64,000 bases of DNA from CAXQZM01 sp965229645 (GCA_965229645.1 OZ245893.1:2604001-2668000); one strand, 5' to 3'; positions 49,597 to 58,198 are shown, counted from the first letter of the stretch. Translations and numbers: made by a program. The notes: a model not told the origin generated them from the sequence alone.

Positions 49597-50119
49597 TCGC
49601 CTCGCGTTCCTGTTCTTTTTTTAGTTTGGCCAGTTTGCGCCGCAACATATTGCGTTTGAGGGGGGAGACATGGTCCCAGAACAAAATGCCGTTCAAGTGG
49701 TCGATCTCGTGCTGTGCGCAGGTTGCTTCCAGTCCCGCAAAATGGACCGTTTGCGCCGCGCCCGTGGGGTCCATGTAGGCGACCTTGACCTCCGCAGGGC
49801 GGGTCACATCGGCAAATTGCTGCGGGACGGAGAGGCAGCCTTCCTCATAGGATCTTAGCTCGGCGCTCTGCCAGACGATCTCTGGGTTGAACAAAATGCG
49901 CGGTTGGCGCGGCGCGTCGGGGTCGCGCTGGCAGTCCATGACAAAGACCCGTTCCAGCCGGCCGATCTGATTGGCCGCCAGCCCGATTCCAGGGGCTTCG
50001 TACATGGTCTCCAGCATATCGTCGGCCAAGCGCTGCAAGCTGGCATTGACCGATGCCACGGGCTTCGCGGCGGTGATGAGGGTCGGGTGCGGGGCCAGCA
50101 GAATGTCGAGGATCGCCAT
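49580..50119 (-). CDS. def: Peptide deformylase
   Basis: Def removes the N-formyl group from nascent proteins. The 179-residue product has motif 1 APGIGLAANQIG near residue 42, motif 2 EEGCLSVPQQ near 92 (metal-binding Cys) and motif 3 QHEIDHLNGILFWDH near 135 (two metal His and catalytic Glu). The C-terminal helix continues KRNMLRRKLAKLKKEQEREA, then NTSGD encoded by the inserted repeat. Compared with normal ends this tail is probably a foreign addition without effect on catalysis. Confidence 0.95.
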   Translation of the reverse strand: MAILDILLAPHPTLITAAKPVASVNASLQRLADDMLETMYEAPGIGLAANQIGRLERVFVMDCQRDPDAPRQPRILFNPEIVWQSAELRSYEEGCLSVPQQFADVTRPAEVKVAYMDPTGAAQTVHFAGLEATCAQHEIDHLNGILFWDHVSPLKRNMLRRKLAKLKKEQEREANTSGD

Positions 50120-50214
50120 GGCCTGCCTATGGGTTGCCCCCGACCAGGGGTCAAGACGCCTTGAAATAGGTCGTCCCCATCACGATATGGGGAGGAGTGA
50201 ACAAAGGAGGTCCC

Positions 50215-51210
50215 ATGGACACGTTCGATCTTATCTCCCCAGGTTTCGTCGCCCTGATCGCCCTACTGATTTTGGTGGTGTTCCTGATCATGTCCGCGGT
50301 CAAGACCGTGCCGCAGGGCTATGAATACACGGTCGAGCGGTTCGGTCGCTACAGCCGCACCCTAAAACCAGGGCTGAGCTTTATCGTACCGTTCTTGGAC
50401 CGCGTTGGCTATCGCATGAACATGCGGGAATCGGTCATGGACATTCCAACGCAGGAAGTCATCACGCGCGACAACGCCATCGTCGCCGTCGATGGGGTGG
50501 TGTTCTACCAGGTTGGCGATGCGGCGAAGGCGGCCTACCAAGTCAATGACCTGGAACGCGCCATGGAAAACTTGGCCCTGACCAACATCCGAACCGTCAT
50601 GGGATCCATGGAGTTGGACGAACTGCTTTCGCAGCGCGACCGCATCAACGCCGAACTGCTGATCGTCATCGATCAAGCGACCAACCCCTGGGGCACGAAA
50701 GTGACGCGGGTGGAAATTCGCGACATCGCGCCCCCGAGCGATCTGCAAGCCTCCATGTCGCGGCAGATGAAGGCGGAACGGGACAAGCGCGCGCAAGTCT
50801 TGGAGGCGTCTGGAAGTCGAGAAGCGGACATCCTGCGCGCCGAGGGCGAAAAACAAGCGGCGATCTTGCAAGCCGAAGGCGAGTTGGAAGCGGCCAAGCG
50901 CCAGGCCGAAGCGCGCGAACGCTTGGCCGAAGCCGACGCCGCCGCCACCCGCATGGTCTCCGAAGCCATCGCGGGCGGCGACATTCAAGCCGTGAACTAC
51001 TTCGTCGCCACCAAATATACCGAAGCCTTGCAAGGCATCGCCAGCGCGCCCAATGCCAAAGTCGTGCTCATGCCCATGGAGGCATCCAGCGTAATCGGGT
51101 CGATTGCGGGCATCGCAGAGATCGCTAAGCAGACCTTTGGGGCGAGCGATGCGGCAACCCCAGCGCCCAAACCTGCGCGCAAGACCAGCCGCGCGATCCC
51201 CAAGGCCTAG
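50215..51210 (+). CDS. SPFH/Band 7 stomatin-like membrane protein (QmcA type)
   Basis: The 331-residue protein has one N-terminal membrane helix (FVALIALLILVVFLIMSAV), then a stomatin/prohibitin domain (TVPQGYEYTVERFGRYSRTLKPGLSFIVPFLDRV...), SVMDIPTQEVITRDNAIVAVDGVVFYQV, and a coiled-coil region rich in Glu-Ala (EASGSREADILRAEGEKQAAILQAEGELEAAKRQ). Such proteins form large membrane-bound cages that group lipids or proteases. ATG 50215 is set by AAAGGAGGTCCC. It is followed by an NfeD-like gene after 32 nt, its standard partner. Confidence 0.9.
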   Translation: MDTFDLISPGFVALIALLILVVFLIMSAVKTVPQGYEYTVERFGRYSRTLKPGLSFIVPFLDRVGYRMNMRESVMDIPTQEVITRDNAIVAVDGVVFYQVGDAAKAAYQVNDLERAMENLALTNIRTVMGSMELDELLSQRDRINAELLIVIDQATNPWGTKVTRVEIRDIAPPSDLQASMSRQMKAERDKRAQVLEASGSREADILRAEGEKQAAILQAEGELEAAKRQAEARERLAEADAAATRMVSEAIAGGDIQAVNYFVATKYTEALQGIASAPNAKVVLMPMEASSVIGSIAGIAEIAKQTFGASDAATPAPKPARKTSRAIPKA

Positions 51211-51242
51211 GGCCTGGACGCCGGTACGGCCCCGCACGTCCC

Positions 51243-51698
51243 ATGGAAATTTTTACCCACACGCCCTTATGGATCGGGTGGCTCGTCTTTGCCATCGCGC
51301 TTGTGATTTTGGAAATTTTCGTCCCCAGCTTTGTTCTGATCTGGTTCGCCATTGGTGCCCTGGTGGCCTTGGTTGGGGCGTTGATCCCAGGCCTCGGCCT
51401 GGGCGTGCAAATCGGCTTATTCGCGCTTGCCTCGGTGGCGGGCGTGTTCCTGCTGCGGCCCTACTTGCGGGCAGGCTCCAACGCTTTGGAGGATGATCGA
51501 GAACTCAACCGCTTTGAGGCCAATTTGGTCGGGTCGCCTGGGGTCGTGACCGAGGCGATCAAGGGCGGTCAGGGCCGTGCGCGGGTCGGTGACAGCACCT
51601 GGACCGTCGTCGGCGCCGACATGCCCGCCAAGACGCGCATTAGGGTCGCGAGTGTCAAGGGCATCGTGCTCGAGGTAAAGCCCGAAACCGCAGCTTAG
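51243..51698 (+). CDS. NfeD-family membrane protein
   Basis: The 151-residue protein has three close membrane helices in residues 8-78 (WIGWLVFAIALVILEIFVPSFVLIWFAIGALVALVGAL...), followed by an OB-fold-like domain (NLVGSPGVVTEAIKGGQGRARVGDSTWTVVGADMP). This is the short NfeD/YbbK form, which partners with SPFH proteins like the one encoded directly upstream. The two genes are probably one operon. The family-1 repeat at 51729 lies 30 nt after its stop. Confidence 0.9.
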   Translation: MEIFTHTPLWIGWLVFAIALVILEIFVPSFVLIWFAIGALVALVGALIPGLGLGVQIGLFALASVAGVFLLRPYLRAGSNALEDDRELNRFEANLVGSPGVVTEAIKGGQGRARVGDSTWTVVGADMPAKTRIRVASVKGIVLEVKPETAA

Positions 51699-51728
51699 GC
51701 CTGCGCAGTGGACCAGTCAGGACGCCTC

Positions 51729-51925
51729 ATGCCAACGGCGAAAAAAGTTGACACTTTTTTAGCCGTTTTATGTCTCACGGCAGAAACGCTTCGCGTTTCG
51801 CCTCCGACGGGGCCTTCGCTTATACCCCGAGGCGCGTGTCCGCCATTCTCGGGGCCGCTACGGGGGCCGCAGTCGCGGCCCTTATACCAGCGAATAAAAG
51901 AGTCATTTTAAATCGCCGCTGGTAT
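51729..51925 (+). repeat. Family-1 repeat, short forward copy
   Basis: Contains stem 1 (CGGCGAAAAAAGT with ACTTTTTTAGCCG, one mismatch), stem 2, stem 3 with altered core (GAGGCGCGTGTCCGCCATTC), stem 4 and the terminal stem ending CGCTGGTAT. The GH1 glucosidase start codon follows after a single base, so this copy takes the place of the normal leader and ribosome site. Confidence 0.85.
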
Positions 51926-51926
51926 C

Positions 51927-53261
51927 ATGCCTCGTCCATCCAATAGCTTCCAATGCGCCAAATCGGCGTTTCCACCCGACTTCATCTTTGGCTGCGCCAC
52001 AGCCGCCTACCAAATTGAGGGGGGCGGAGACAGCCGCGGGCGAACGATCTGGGACACTTTCGCCGCCACGCCTGGCAATGTGAAGAACCAAGACGACGGC
52101 GCGACGGCGTGCGATCATATGAAGTACTTTCGGCAGGACTTGGCCCTACTGAGAGATTTGGGCTTTTCGGCGTATCGCTTTTCCTTTTCCTGGCCGCGCC
52201 TCTTCCCTGGCGCGGGCGCCGCGAGTGCGGCGGGGTTTGATTTCTACGATCGCTTGATCGACACCCAGCTTGACCTGGGCTTGCGGCCCTTCGCCACGCT
52301 CTATCATTGGGATTTGCCCAGCGAGATTCAGGACGTGGGCGGATGGATGAACCCAGAGACAGCGCGCCGCTTTGCGGACTACGCAGGCGCGATTGGCGCG
52401 CGCTTTGGGGATCGCTTGGCAAGCCTTGCGACCTTCAATGAACCTTGGTGCATCACTTACCTCTCGCACATGCTGGGTATCCATGCGCCGGGGTATCGCG
52501 ATCGCCGCGCAACCGCGCGCGCCATGCACCATGTGCCTTTGGCGCACGGCTTGGCGACCCAGGCTTTGCGGGCCGAGGGCGCGCAGAATATCGGAATCGT
52601 CTTGAATATGGAGGCAGCCGTCGGCGCCGACGACCGACCCGCGAGCGTCGAGGCGGCGCGCCGCTGGGGCTGCCTTTACCAGGATTGGTTCTTGGGCGGG
52701 CTGTTTCGGGGCGCGTATCCAAGCGAGCTTGTGGACGCGTTCGGGGTCGATCTGCCCAAGGATTTTGCCACCGATCTTGCGACAATCGCCACGCCGGTCG
52801 ATTGGCTGGGTATCAACTACTATACCCAGACGCGCTGGTTGCCGCACGGTCAAGACTTCTTTGATTTGACCTCCTTGCCCTGGCCCGAACAGTCGGACCC
52901 GCCGCTGACCTCCATGGGGTGGCGGGTCTATCCGCGCGGCCTGACCGATTTTTTGGTGCGCACCGCCCGCGACTATACGGGCGCGCTGCCGCTCTATGTA
53001 ACTGAGAACGGCATGGCGTGCGCGGGCACGCACGACCCGCAGCGCATCGCCTACTTCGACGCGCACTTAAGCGCTTGCCTGCGCGCGCTCGACCAGGGCG
53101 TCCCGCTCAAGGGGTACTTTGCTTGGTCTTTACTCGACAACTACGAATGGGCCGAGGGCTATGAGCAACGCTTTGGTCTTGTCCATGTCGACTACGAAAC
53201 GCAGGCGCGCACGCCCAAAGCCAGCGCCGACGCCTGGCAGCGATTTTTGATGGAAAGTTGA
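51927..53261 (+). CDS. GH1 beta-glucosidase
   Basis: The 444-residue enzyme hydrolyses beta-glucosides or related sugars with retention. It has FPPDFIFGCATAAYQIEGGGDSRGRTIWD near residue 15 (GH1 N-terminal signature), AYRFSFSWPRLFP, LYHWDLPSEIQ, the acid/base Glu in LATFNEPWC (about 172), and the nucleophile Glu in LYVTENGMA (about 355). Near the end SLLDNYEWAEGYEQRFGL is also typical. No signal peptide, so cytoplasmic. The ATG at 51927 lies one base after the family-1 repeat and has no ribosome site, which suggests inefficient or leaderless-like translation. No sugar transporter is nearby. Confidence 0.92.
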   Translation: MPRPSNSFQCAKSAFPPDFIFGCATAAYQIEGGGDSRGRTIWDTFAATPGNVKNQDDGATACDHMKYFRQDLALLRDLGFSAYRFSFSWPRLFPGAGAASAAGFDFYDRLIDTQLDLGLRPFATLYHWDLPSEIQDVGGWMNPETARRFADYAGAIGARFGDRLASLATFNEPWCITYLSHMLGIHAPGYRDRRATARAMHHVPLAHGLATQALRAEGAQNIGIVLNMEAAVGADDRPASVEAARRWGCLYQDWFLGGLFRGAYPSELVDAFGVDLPKDFATDLATIATPVDWLGINYYTQTRWLPHGQDFFDLTSLPWPEQSDPPLTSMGWRVYPRGLTDFLVRTARDYTGALPLYVTENGMACAGTHDPQRIAYFDAHLSACLRALDQGVPLKGYFAWSLLDNYEWAEGYEQRFGLVHVDYETQARTPKASADAWQRFLMES

Positions 53262-53268
53262 GGGGCTT

Positions 53269-53506
53269 ATACTGGTGGCCAAAAAAGTTGACACTTTTTT
53301 GGCCGTTTTATGTCTCACGGCAGAAACGCTTCGCGTTTCGGCGTTTTGGGTTGCGGTCTCTACTCGCTCGCTCAGCCCGACCGCAGGACTGAGCCTTCGC
53401 TTTACCCCGAGGCGCTTTCGCGCTATTCTCGGGGCCGCTGCGGGGGCCGCAGTCGCGGCCCTTAATACCAGCGAACATAAGAGTCATTCCTGGTCGCCGC
53501 TGGTCT
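53269..53506 (+). repeat. Family-1 repeat with one optional module
   Basis: Stem 1 is a perfect GGCCAAAAAAGT/ACTTTTTTGGCC. After stem 2 comes the optional module GGTTGCGGTCTCTACTCGC...CGACCGCAGGAC. Stem 3, stem 4 and the terminal stem follow. The copy lies between convergent genes (bglA stop 7 nt to the left, msrB stop 3 nt to the right). Confidence 0.85.
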
Positions 53507-53509
53507 TAG

Positions 53510-53911
53510 CTACGGTACTTCGGGAGCGAATTCCAGGGCGACGCCGTTGATGCAATAGCGCAGGCCCGTCGGTTCTGGGCCGTCGGGGAACACATGGCCC
53601 AAGTGCCCTTGGCAGGTCGCGCAGTGGACTTCGGTGCGGGTCATGGCAAAGCTCTGGTCGGTTTGGGTTGCGACGACGGTTTCGTTCAAGGGCGCGTAAA
53701 ACGATGGCCAGCCCGAGCCGCTGTCGTACTTTGTCGTGCTGGAGAACAGCGCTGTGCCGCAGCCTGCGCAGGTAAACTGTCCAGGGTCTTTGACGTGATT
53801 GAGGGGGGAGGTGCCCGCCCGCTCGGTGCCGTGCTGGCGCAGAACGCGGTAGGCTTCGGGCGACAGCTGTTGACGCCATTCGAGATCGGTTTTGGGGGGC
53901 TTGTCGCTCAT
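53510..53911 (-). CDS. msrB: Peptide methionine (R)-S-oxide reductase
   Basis: MsrB repairs methionine-R-sulfoxide in proteins. The 133-residue product has the two zinc-binding CxxC pairs (FTCAGCGTALF near 47 and HCATCQGHLGHVF near 97), GWPSFY near 69, HLGHVFPDGPEPTGLRYCINGVAL with the catalytic Cys in RYCIN (about 119). It is the stand-alone MsrB form. ATG overlaps the GNAT gene stop by four bases (ATGA). The stop codon lies next to the repeat. Confidence 0.95.
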   Translation of the reverse strand: MSDKPPKTDLEWRQQLSPEAYRVLRQHGTERAGTSPLNHVKDPGQFTCAGCGTALFSSTTKYDSGSGWPSFYAPLNETVVATQTDQSFAMTRTEVHCATCQGHLGHVFPDGPEPTGLRYCINGVALEFAPEVP

Positions 53912-54501
53912 GATTGGTTCCAGGCGTCACGGGTGAAGACCAGCAGGTCGGCGGTGCGCCGCCGCCAATGGCCCTGTACACGATAGGGAACCGGTGCCAA
54001 TTCACGTTTGGTAAAGCCCAAATCTTCCAGCAAGGAAATGGAGGCCGCGTTGGACGGCACGACGGTTGCCTCGATGTGTTCCAGCGGCCACCGTTCTCGG
54101 GCGACGGCGATCAAAGCCGCAACCCCGCGGCGGGCCAAGCCCTGGCCGCGCGCGTGCGGGGCGAGCCAATAGGCAATTTCGGCCTTGCGGCGCTTGGGGA
54201 GCGTGCAGATCAGCTGCACCTGACCGACCAGTTGGCCTTCATGGACCAAGGCCAGCGACCATCCCTGATCGCGTTCCAGCCACCTATGGGTCTGGCGGAT
54301 ACGCGCGCGGGCCTGGCGCTCGGTAAAGCCAGGCGGGAAGGTCAGCATATGACCCTCGGTTCCGCTTTGGGCGAGCGTGGCGCGAATCTGGGACGTAAAG
54401 GCAGATGCATCTTGATCCTGAAAGGGTCGCAGAATCGCGCGCTTCTGCGGGTCCAAAGGCAGGCGCGGCAAGGGCGGGCGAGGGGAGAACCAGGACAGCA
54501 T
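53908..54501 (-). CDS. GNAT N-acetyltransferase, RimJ/RimL type
   Basis: The 197-residue product has the family strands: KRAILRPFQDQDASAFTSQI, WSLALVHEGQLVGQVQLIC, KAEIAYWLAPHARGQGLARRGVAALI (acetyl-CoA P-loop Q/R-G-x-G-x-A) and IEATVVPSNAASISLLEDLGF. The EIAYWL strand and the N-A-A-S segment are typical of RimJ/RimL-like enzymes. Substrate is unknown. Co-translated with msrB downstream. The leading 20 residues are proline-rich and may be a weakly supported extension. Confidence 0.87.
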   Translation of the reverse strand: MLSWFSPRPPLPRLPLDPQKRAILRPFQDQDASAFTSQIRATLAQSGTEGHMLTFPPGFTERQARARIRQTHRWLERDQGWSLALVHEGQLVGQVQLICTLPKRRKAEIAYWLAPHARGQGLARRGVAALIAVARERWPLEHIEATVVPSNAASISLLEDLGFTKRELAPVPYRVQGHWRRRTADLLVFTRDAWNQS

Positions 54502-54585
54502 GGGCGAGAGGCGTCTATACAGCCTTCGCCCGCAAATGCCCCTTGAAAGTGCCTAGGTTCGCGGCTAAGCCGCTGCCCTCACGGA

Positions 54586-54660
54586 TGGCGCGTGGCCCAA
54601 TGGTAAGGCACCGGTTTTTGGTACCGTAGATTGCAGGTTCGAATCCTGCCGCGCCAGCCA
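54586..54660 (+). tRNA. tRNA-Gln (anticodon TTG)
   Basis: Acceptor arms TGGCGCG and CGCGCCA pair fully, with discriminator G and encoded CCA (54658-54660). The D arm is GCCCAATGGTAAGGC, the anticodon loop TTTTGGT has anticodon TTG, and the T arm is GCAGGTTCGAATCCTGC. The first pair of the anticodon stem (C27-T43) is a mismatch; the other four pair. Confidence 0.95.
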
Positions 54661-54803
54661 CTTTGTTGGCGCGGATGTTCCTTGGGGTCGATTATTCCAA
54701 TCGACTTGGGATCCACTATGGCTCTGGAACTGGGCGGTTTTTTAGTTCACTCGATTCTGGGTCCGTCAGCGGCTCGAAGAATCAAACCTCCGCAGTGTTG
54801 GGA

Positions 54804-55298
54804 TCAGGACATCAGCACCAGGTGCGGGGTTCCGTCGGAGGTGCGCTCCTTCGAATAGCCCTTAGGTCCAACGACAATTCGCAAATGGCTGCGGAGGTTG
54901 GAGAAACTCGCGAACCGCACCACGTCCACCGCCTCGTCGAGGTCCAGGGCAAGTCGAAACCACCCTGGTTGCACCTGCTCCGCCGACCGAACCGTCGCAA
55001 CGAACGGCTGCGACAAATAGGTGCCTGTCACGCGCCTGCCAGCGCTCCACCCCTCCTGGGGCAGGTCCCGAATTGCCGCGTGGAAGGCGTTCCAATCCCG
55101 AAAACCGTAGCCATGCGCGACGGCTTCCAGCGCCTCTGAATGGCTAATCTGTTGTCCGTTCGTGGCCCGATCTTGGCGCAGTGCCTTCGCTTCCGCTTTT
55201 GCTTGCACCAGTGCTGGCAAATCGCGTGTCATGCCCAGGTTTTCTCGTTTCTTTGAAACGAGCCCTGGCCGAGGGTGTGAATTGGTAAGGGAAGACAT
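54804..55298 (-). CDS. Glyoxalase-related (Glyoxalase_8-type) small protein
   Basis: The 164-residue protein has an N-terminal helical part with ALVQAKAEAKALRQDRATNGQQISHSEALEAVAHGYGFRDWNAFHAAI, which matches the short domain found in proteins labelled glyoxalase-superfamily (PF20066). Its hallmark is I-S-H-S-E-A-L-E-x-V-A-H-x-x-G-F-R-D-W-N. A second part (VTGTYLSQPFVATVRSAEQVQPGWFRLALDLDEAVDVVRFASF) looks like a small beta domain. Metal-binding glyoxalase residues are not evident. Function unknown; related proteins sit on plasmids and near toxin-antitoxin genes. It stands alone downstream of tRNA-Gln on the opposite strand. Confidence 0.75.
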   Translation of the reverse strand: MSSLTNSHPRPGLVSKKRENLGMTRDLPALVQAKAEAKALRQDRATNGQQISHSEALEAVAHGYGFRDWNAFHAAIRDLPQEGWSAGRRVTGTYLSQPFVATVRSAEQVQPGWFRLALDLDEAVDVVRFASFSNLRSHLRIVVGPKGYSKERTSDGTPHLVLMS

Positions 55299-55680
55299 GA
55301 TCCCGTTTTCCTTCTAGCTCGTGTCGCAAGAAAGTGGGATGGGGCCCGCCTTACCATCCGCGCGACAAAGGCCGAGGATGAGGAAGATCGTTTCTGATCC
55401 AGAACTTCACCAGGACAAAGAAGTCAGCGGGCGGCAGGCGTCCAGAGCCTTCACGGCCCCTAGTCCGCACCGCGCGCGGGCGTCAAGCGTTCTTTTCGCG
55501 CGCCGCCGCCGCCAGGCCGCGCGCGAGCCCATCGAAGACAAGGCAACCGCGCTGGTTGATATGAAGTTCGCGGTGGGTGACCAGCGGATTTGAGACACAG
55601 CGTCGCAGAGGCGGCGAGGGGATGCGCCCAAGTCGGTTTCAGCATATTGTGCTTGCGCATGACCCCTCAAACAAGGGCGC
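55299..55680. other. Gene-free stretch between divergent genes
   Basis: A 382-nt gap. A 90-codon plus-strand open frame (55321-55593) has no ribosome site and a low-complexity Arg/Ala-rich product, so I do not call it. The gap should hold promoters for both the glyoxalase-like gene and the DMSP-lyase-like gene. No repeats or RNA genes seen. Confidence 0.35.
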
Positions 55681-56910
55681 ATGCTACAGACCCCTGATCG
55701 GCTGATTTTAGAGGACACTTGGTCCGACGTGCGCGACACCTATAGGCTGGACGCACCAGATTTGGCGCGCTTGCATGCCTACCGAACCCAGCGTTTGCGC
55801 CAAACCATGGCCGCGCACGACGTGGCGTGCCTGATCCTGCATTCGCCCATATCCTTGCGCTACGCCATCGACTATCAAACCTACGCGCTCTATCAATCGC
55901 ACATGCCTGAGACGTACTTATTTATGTCGCAGGCGGGGCCAAGCGTGCTGCACGGCGCTTACGTCGATTTACCAGGGGTGGACGGCTACGCCGCCGCGCG
56001 CGCCATTTCGTTCTTCTGCGGCGGCTTCAACCTGCCCGAGCAAGCGGCCGCGCTAGCCGGCGATGTTGCGGCCTACTTGATCGACATCGGCGCACCCAAG
56101 GGCAAGGTCGCGATCGAATATGTCAATCCGTCGATCACCCAAGCCCTAGAACGGCGTGGCCTTGAGGTGGTCGACGGCAGCCCGATTGCCGAAGCCGCGC
56201 GGGTGCTGAAATCGGCGGATGAAATCACCTGCATGACCTGGGCCTGCGCGGTTGCCGATTTGGGTATTCAAACCATGCGGCGAGCTTTGCGCCCTGGCGT
56301 CACCGAGTGCCAGCTTTGGGGCATTTTGAACTATACCAACCTTGCCAACCAGGGCGACTGGCACGATGGTCGCATGCTGGCCTCGGGACCTCGAACCAAT
56401 CCCTGGTACCAGGAAGCAACGCAGCGCAAGGTGCAAGCGGGCGAATTGGTGGGTTTCGACACCGACATGATCGGGCCGTTCGGTTACTTTGCCGACATCT
56501 CCCGGACGCTCCATTGCGGCCCTGGCGCGCCGACCAAGGAACAGCGGCACCTATATCAGTTGGCCTACGCCGAAGTGCAGCACAATTTGGCGCTGGTAAA
56601 ACCGGGCCTAAGCTTTACCGATTTTCAGGCGCAGGCCTATGCGCAAGACCCGATTTACCACAAGGGTGCTTACACGTGCCTAGCCCATGCCGTTGGCATG
56701 TGCGACGAATACCCGCGCATAAACCCTGGGTTTCGCGGCCCCAACCCCTACGACGGGGTTATCGAGGCGGGCATGGTCTTATGCGTTGAATCCTACGTGG
56801 GCGCCGAGGGGGGCAGCCAAGGCGTCAAGTTGGAGCAGCAGGTGCATGTGACCGAGACGGGCTATGACCTGCTCTCCCACACCCCCTTTGAAGAATCCCT
56901 GTTGCAGTGA
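55681..56910 (+). CDS. dddP: DddP-type DMSP lyase (M24 peptidase fold)
   Basis: The 409-residue protein has the M24 pita-bread fold but the metal-site spacing of DddP, which cleaves dimethylsulfoniopropionate to DMS and acrylate. Ligand candidates are D260 and D262 in GFDTDMIGPFGYFAD, D272, H336 in AYTCLAHAVGMCDEYP, E370 in CVESYVGAEGG and E385 in GVKLEQQ. Y331 and D342 fall where DddP has its catalytic Tyr and Asp. The D-x-D pair, and a spacing of only 15 between the two Glu, differ from true aminopeptidases. Classic Xaa-Pro peptidase is the alternative. No acrylate-detoxification gene follows; argF lies 51 nt downstream on the same strand. Confidence 0.82.
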   Translation: MLQTPDRLILEDTWSDVRDTYRLDAPDLARLHAYRTQRLRQTMAAHDVACLILHSPISLRYAIDYQTYALYQSHMPETYLFMSQAGPSVLHGAYVDLPGVDGYAAARAISFFCGGFNLPEQAAALAGDVAAYLIDIGAPKGKVAIEYVNPSITQALERRGLEVVDGSPIAEAARVLKSADEITCMTWACAVADLGIQTMRRALRPGVTECQLWGILNYTNLANQGDWHDGRMLASGPRTNPWYQEATQRKVQAGELVGFDTDMIGPFGYFADISRTLHCGPGAPTKEQRHLYQLAYAEVQHNLALVKPGLSFTDFQAQAYAQDPIYHKGAYTCLAHAVGMCDEYPRINPGFRGPNPYDGVIEAGMVLCVESYVGAEGGSQGVKLEQQVHVTETGYDLLSHTPFEESLLQ

Positions 56911-56961
56911 CGACGAAATGCCGTCATGCTCTCTGGTTCCTTCTGCAGTGGGGACCGATCC

Positions 56962-57858
56962 ATGCGGCATTTTTTAGACCTCTCCGAGGTGGGCTCGGCG
57001 AGTTTACGCACCATCACCGAACGCGCTAAGGCCTGGAAGTCGGCGTCGGCCGAACAGGGCGCTGACCAAGCCATGCCTTTGAAGGGCAAGGCTTTGGCGA
57101 TGATCTTCGAAAAACCTTCAACGCGTACCCGTGTGTCGTTTGAACGTGCCGTTCAACAATTGGGCGGGGAGGCCATCGTCCTGTCCTCCGCTGAGATGCA
57201 AATGGGTCGCGGTGAGAGCGTGTCCGATACGGCCAAGGTCCTGTCGCGCTATTGCGATGCCCTTATGATCCGTACCTTCGGTCATCAGATCTTGGCCGAG
57301 CTGGCGGACGCGGCCACCGTCCCCGTCATCAATGGCCTGACCGACCAAGGGCATCCCTGCCAAGTCATGGCCGATGTCATGACCTTTGAGGAGCATCGCG
57401 GCGCGATCAAAGGCCAGCGGTTGGCCTACTTTGGCGACGGCAACAACATGGCCCATTCGCTCATGCAGGCAGCAGACTTGTTCGACTTTGAGTTGGCGGT
57501 GGCAACGCCCGAGCCCTTAGCCCCCGAGGCTCGCTATCTGAACGATCATGTAACCCTGACCCACGACCCCGACGTCGCCGCCCGCGGCGCGCGGGCGCTG
57601 ATTACCGATACCTGGGTGTCCATGGGCGACGATGCAGCGGTCTCGCGGCACAATCTGCTACGGCCTTATCAGGTCAACAGCGCCCTCATGGCGCAAGCGG
57701 CCAAGGACGCGATTTTCATGCACTGCCTGCCCGCCCACCGCGAGGAAGAAGTGACCACAGAAGTGATCGATGGTCCGCAGTCCGTGGTCTTTGACGAGGC
57801 AGAAAATCGCCTCCATGTCCAAAAAGCCGTTCTGGGCTGGTGCCTGGGGGTGTTTTGA
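56962..57858 (+). CDS. argF: Ornithine carbamoyltransferase
   Basis: ArgF makes citrulline from ornithine and carbamoyl phosphate in arginine synthesis. The 298-residue product has the carbamoyl-phosphate loop IFEKPSTRTRVSFE near residue 49, MGRGESVSDTAKVLSRYCDALMIRTFGH near 83-110, INGLTDQGHPCQVMADV (H-P-x-Q) near 126, AYFGDGNNMAHSL near 155, DTWVSMGDD near 217 and the ornithine-site FMHCLPAHREEEV near 256. The ATG at 56962 follows GTGGGGACC; an ATG 12 codons upstream is less likely. A family-1 repeat follows 42 nt after the stop. Confidence 0.94.
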   Translation: MRHFLDLSEVGSASLRTITERAKAWKSASAEQGADQAMPLKGKALAMIFEKPSTRTRVSFERAVQQLGGEAIVLSSAEMQMGRGESVSDTAKVLSRYCDALMIRTFGHQILAELADAATVPVINGLTDQGHPCQVMADVMTFEEHRGAIKGQRLAYFGDGNNMAHSLMQAADLFDFELAVATPEPLAPEARYLNDHVTLTHDPDVAARGARALITDTWVSMGDDAAVSRHNLLRPYQVNSALMAQAAKDAIFMHCLPAHREEEVTTEVIDGPQSVVFDEAENRLHVQKAVLGWCLGVF

Positions 57859-57900
57859 GTTCGGCAATCCCTGCAGGGTTCTAACCTCGGGTCTTGGATT

Positions 57901-58198
57901 ATACCAGCGGCGACCCAGAATGACTCTTATGTTCGCTGGTATAAGGGCCGCGACTGCGGCCCCCGCAGCGGGCTCCAAGCCCGAAGGGCGCAGGGAACGC
58001 CCGCGCTCCAAACGCGCGGCCCCGAGATGAGCTAAGAAAGCGCCTCGGGGTATAAGCGAAGGCCCCGTCCTGCGGTCGGGCTGAGCGAGCCTAGCGACCG
58101 AGTAGAGATCGCAACCCGAAAAAGGCGAAACGCAAAGCGTTTCTGCCGTGAGACACAAAACGGCGAAAAAAGTGTCAACTTTTTTCGCCGTTGGTATT
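57901..58198 (-). repeat. Family-1 repeat, long reverse copy
   Basis: The reverse-orientation counterpart of the 3632-3926 copy, with both optional modules. It reads ATACCAGCGGCGACCCAGAA, stem 4, the GAAGGGCGCAGGGAACGCCC module, stem 3, the CCTGCGGTCGGGCTGAGC module, stem 2 and a perfect 13-bp stem 1 (CGGCGAAAAAAGT/ACTTTTTTCGCCG). It lies between argF and rpmB. Confidence 0.87.

Noticed and set aside
55321..55593. A 90-codon plus-strand open frame before dddP
   Set aside because: No ribosome site, an Arg/Ala-rich product and no recognisable motif.
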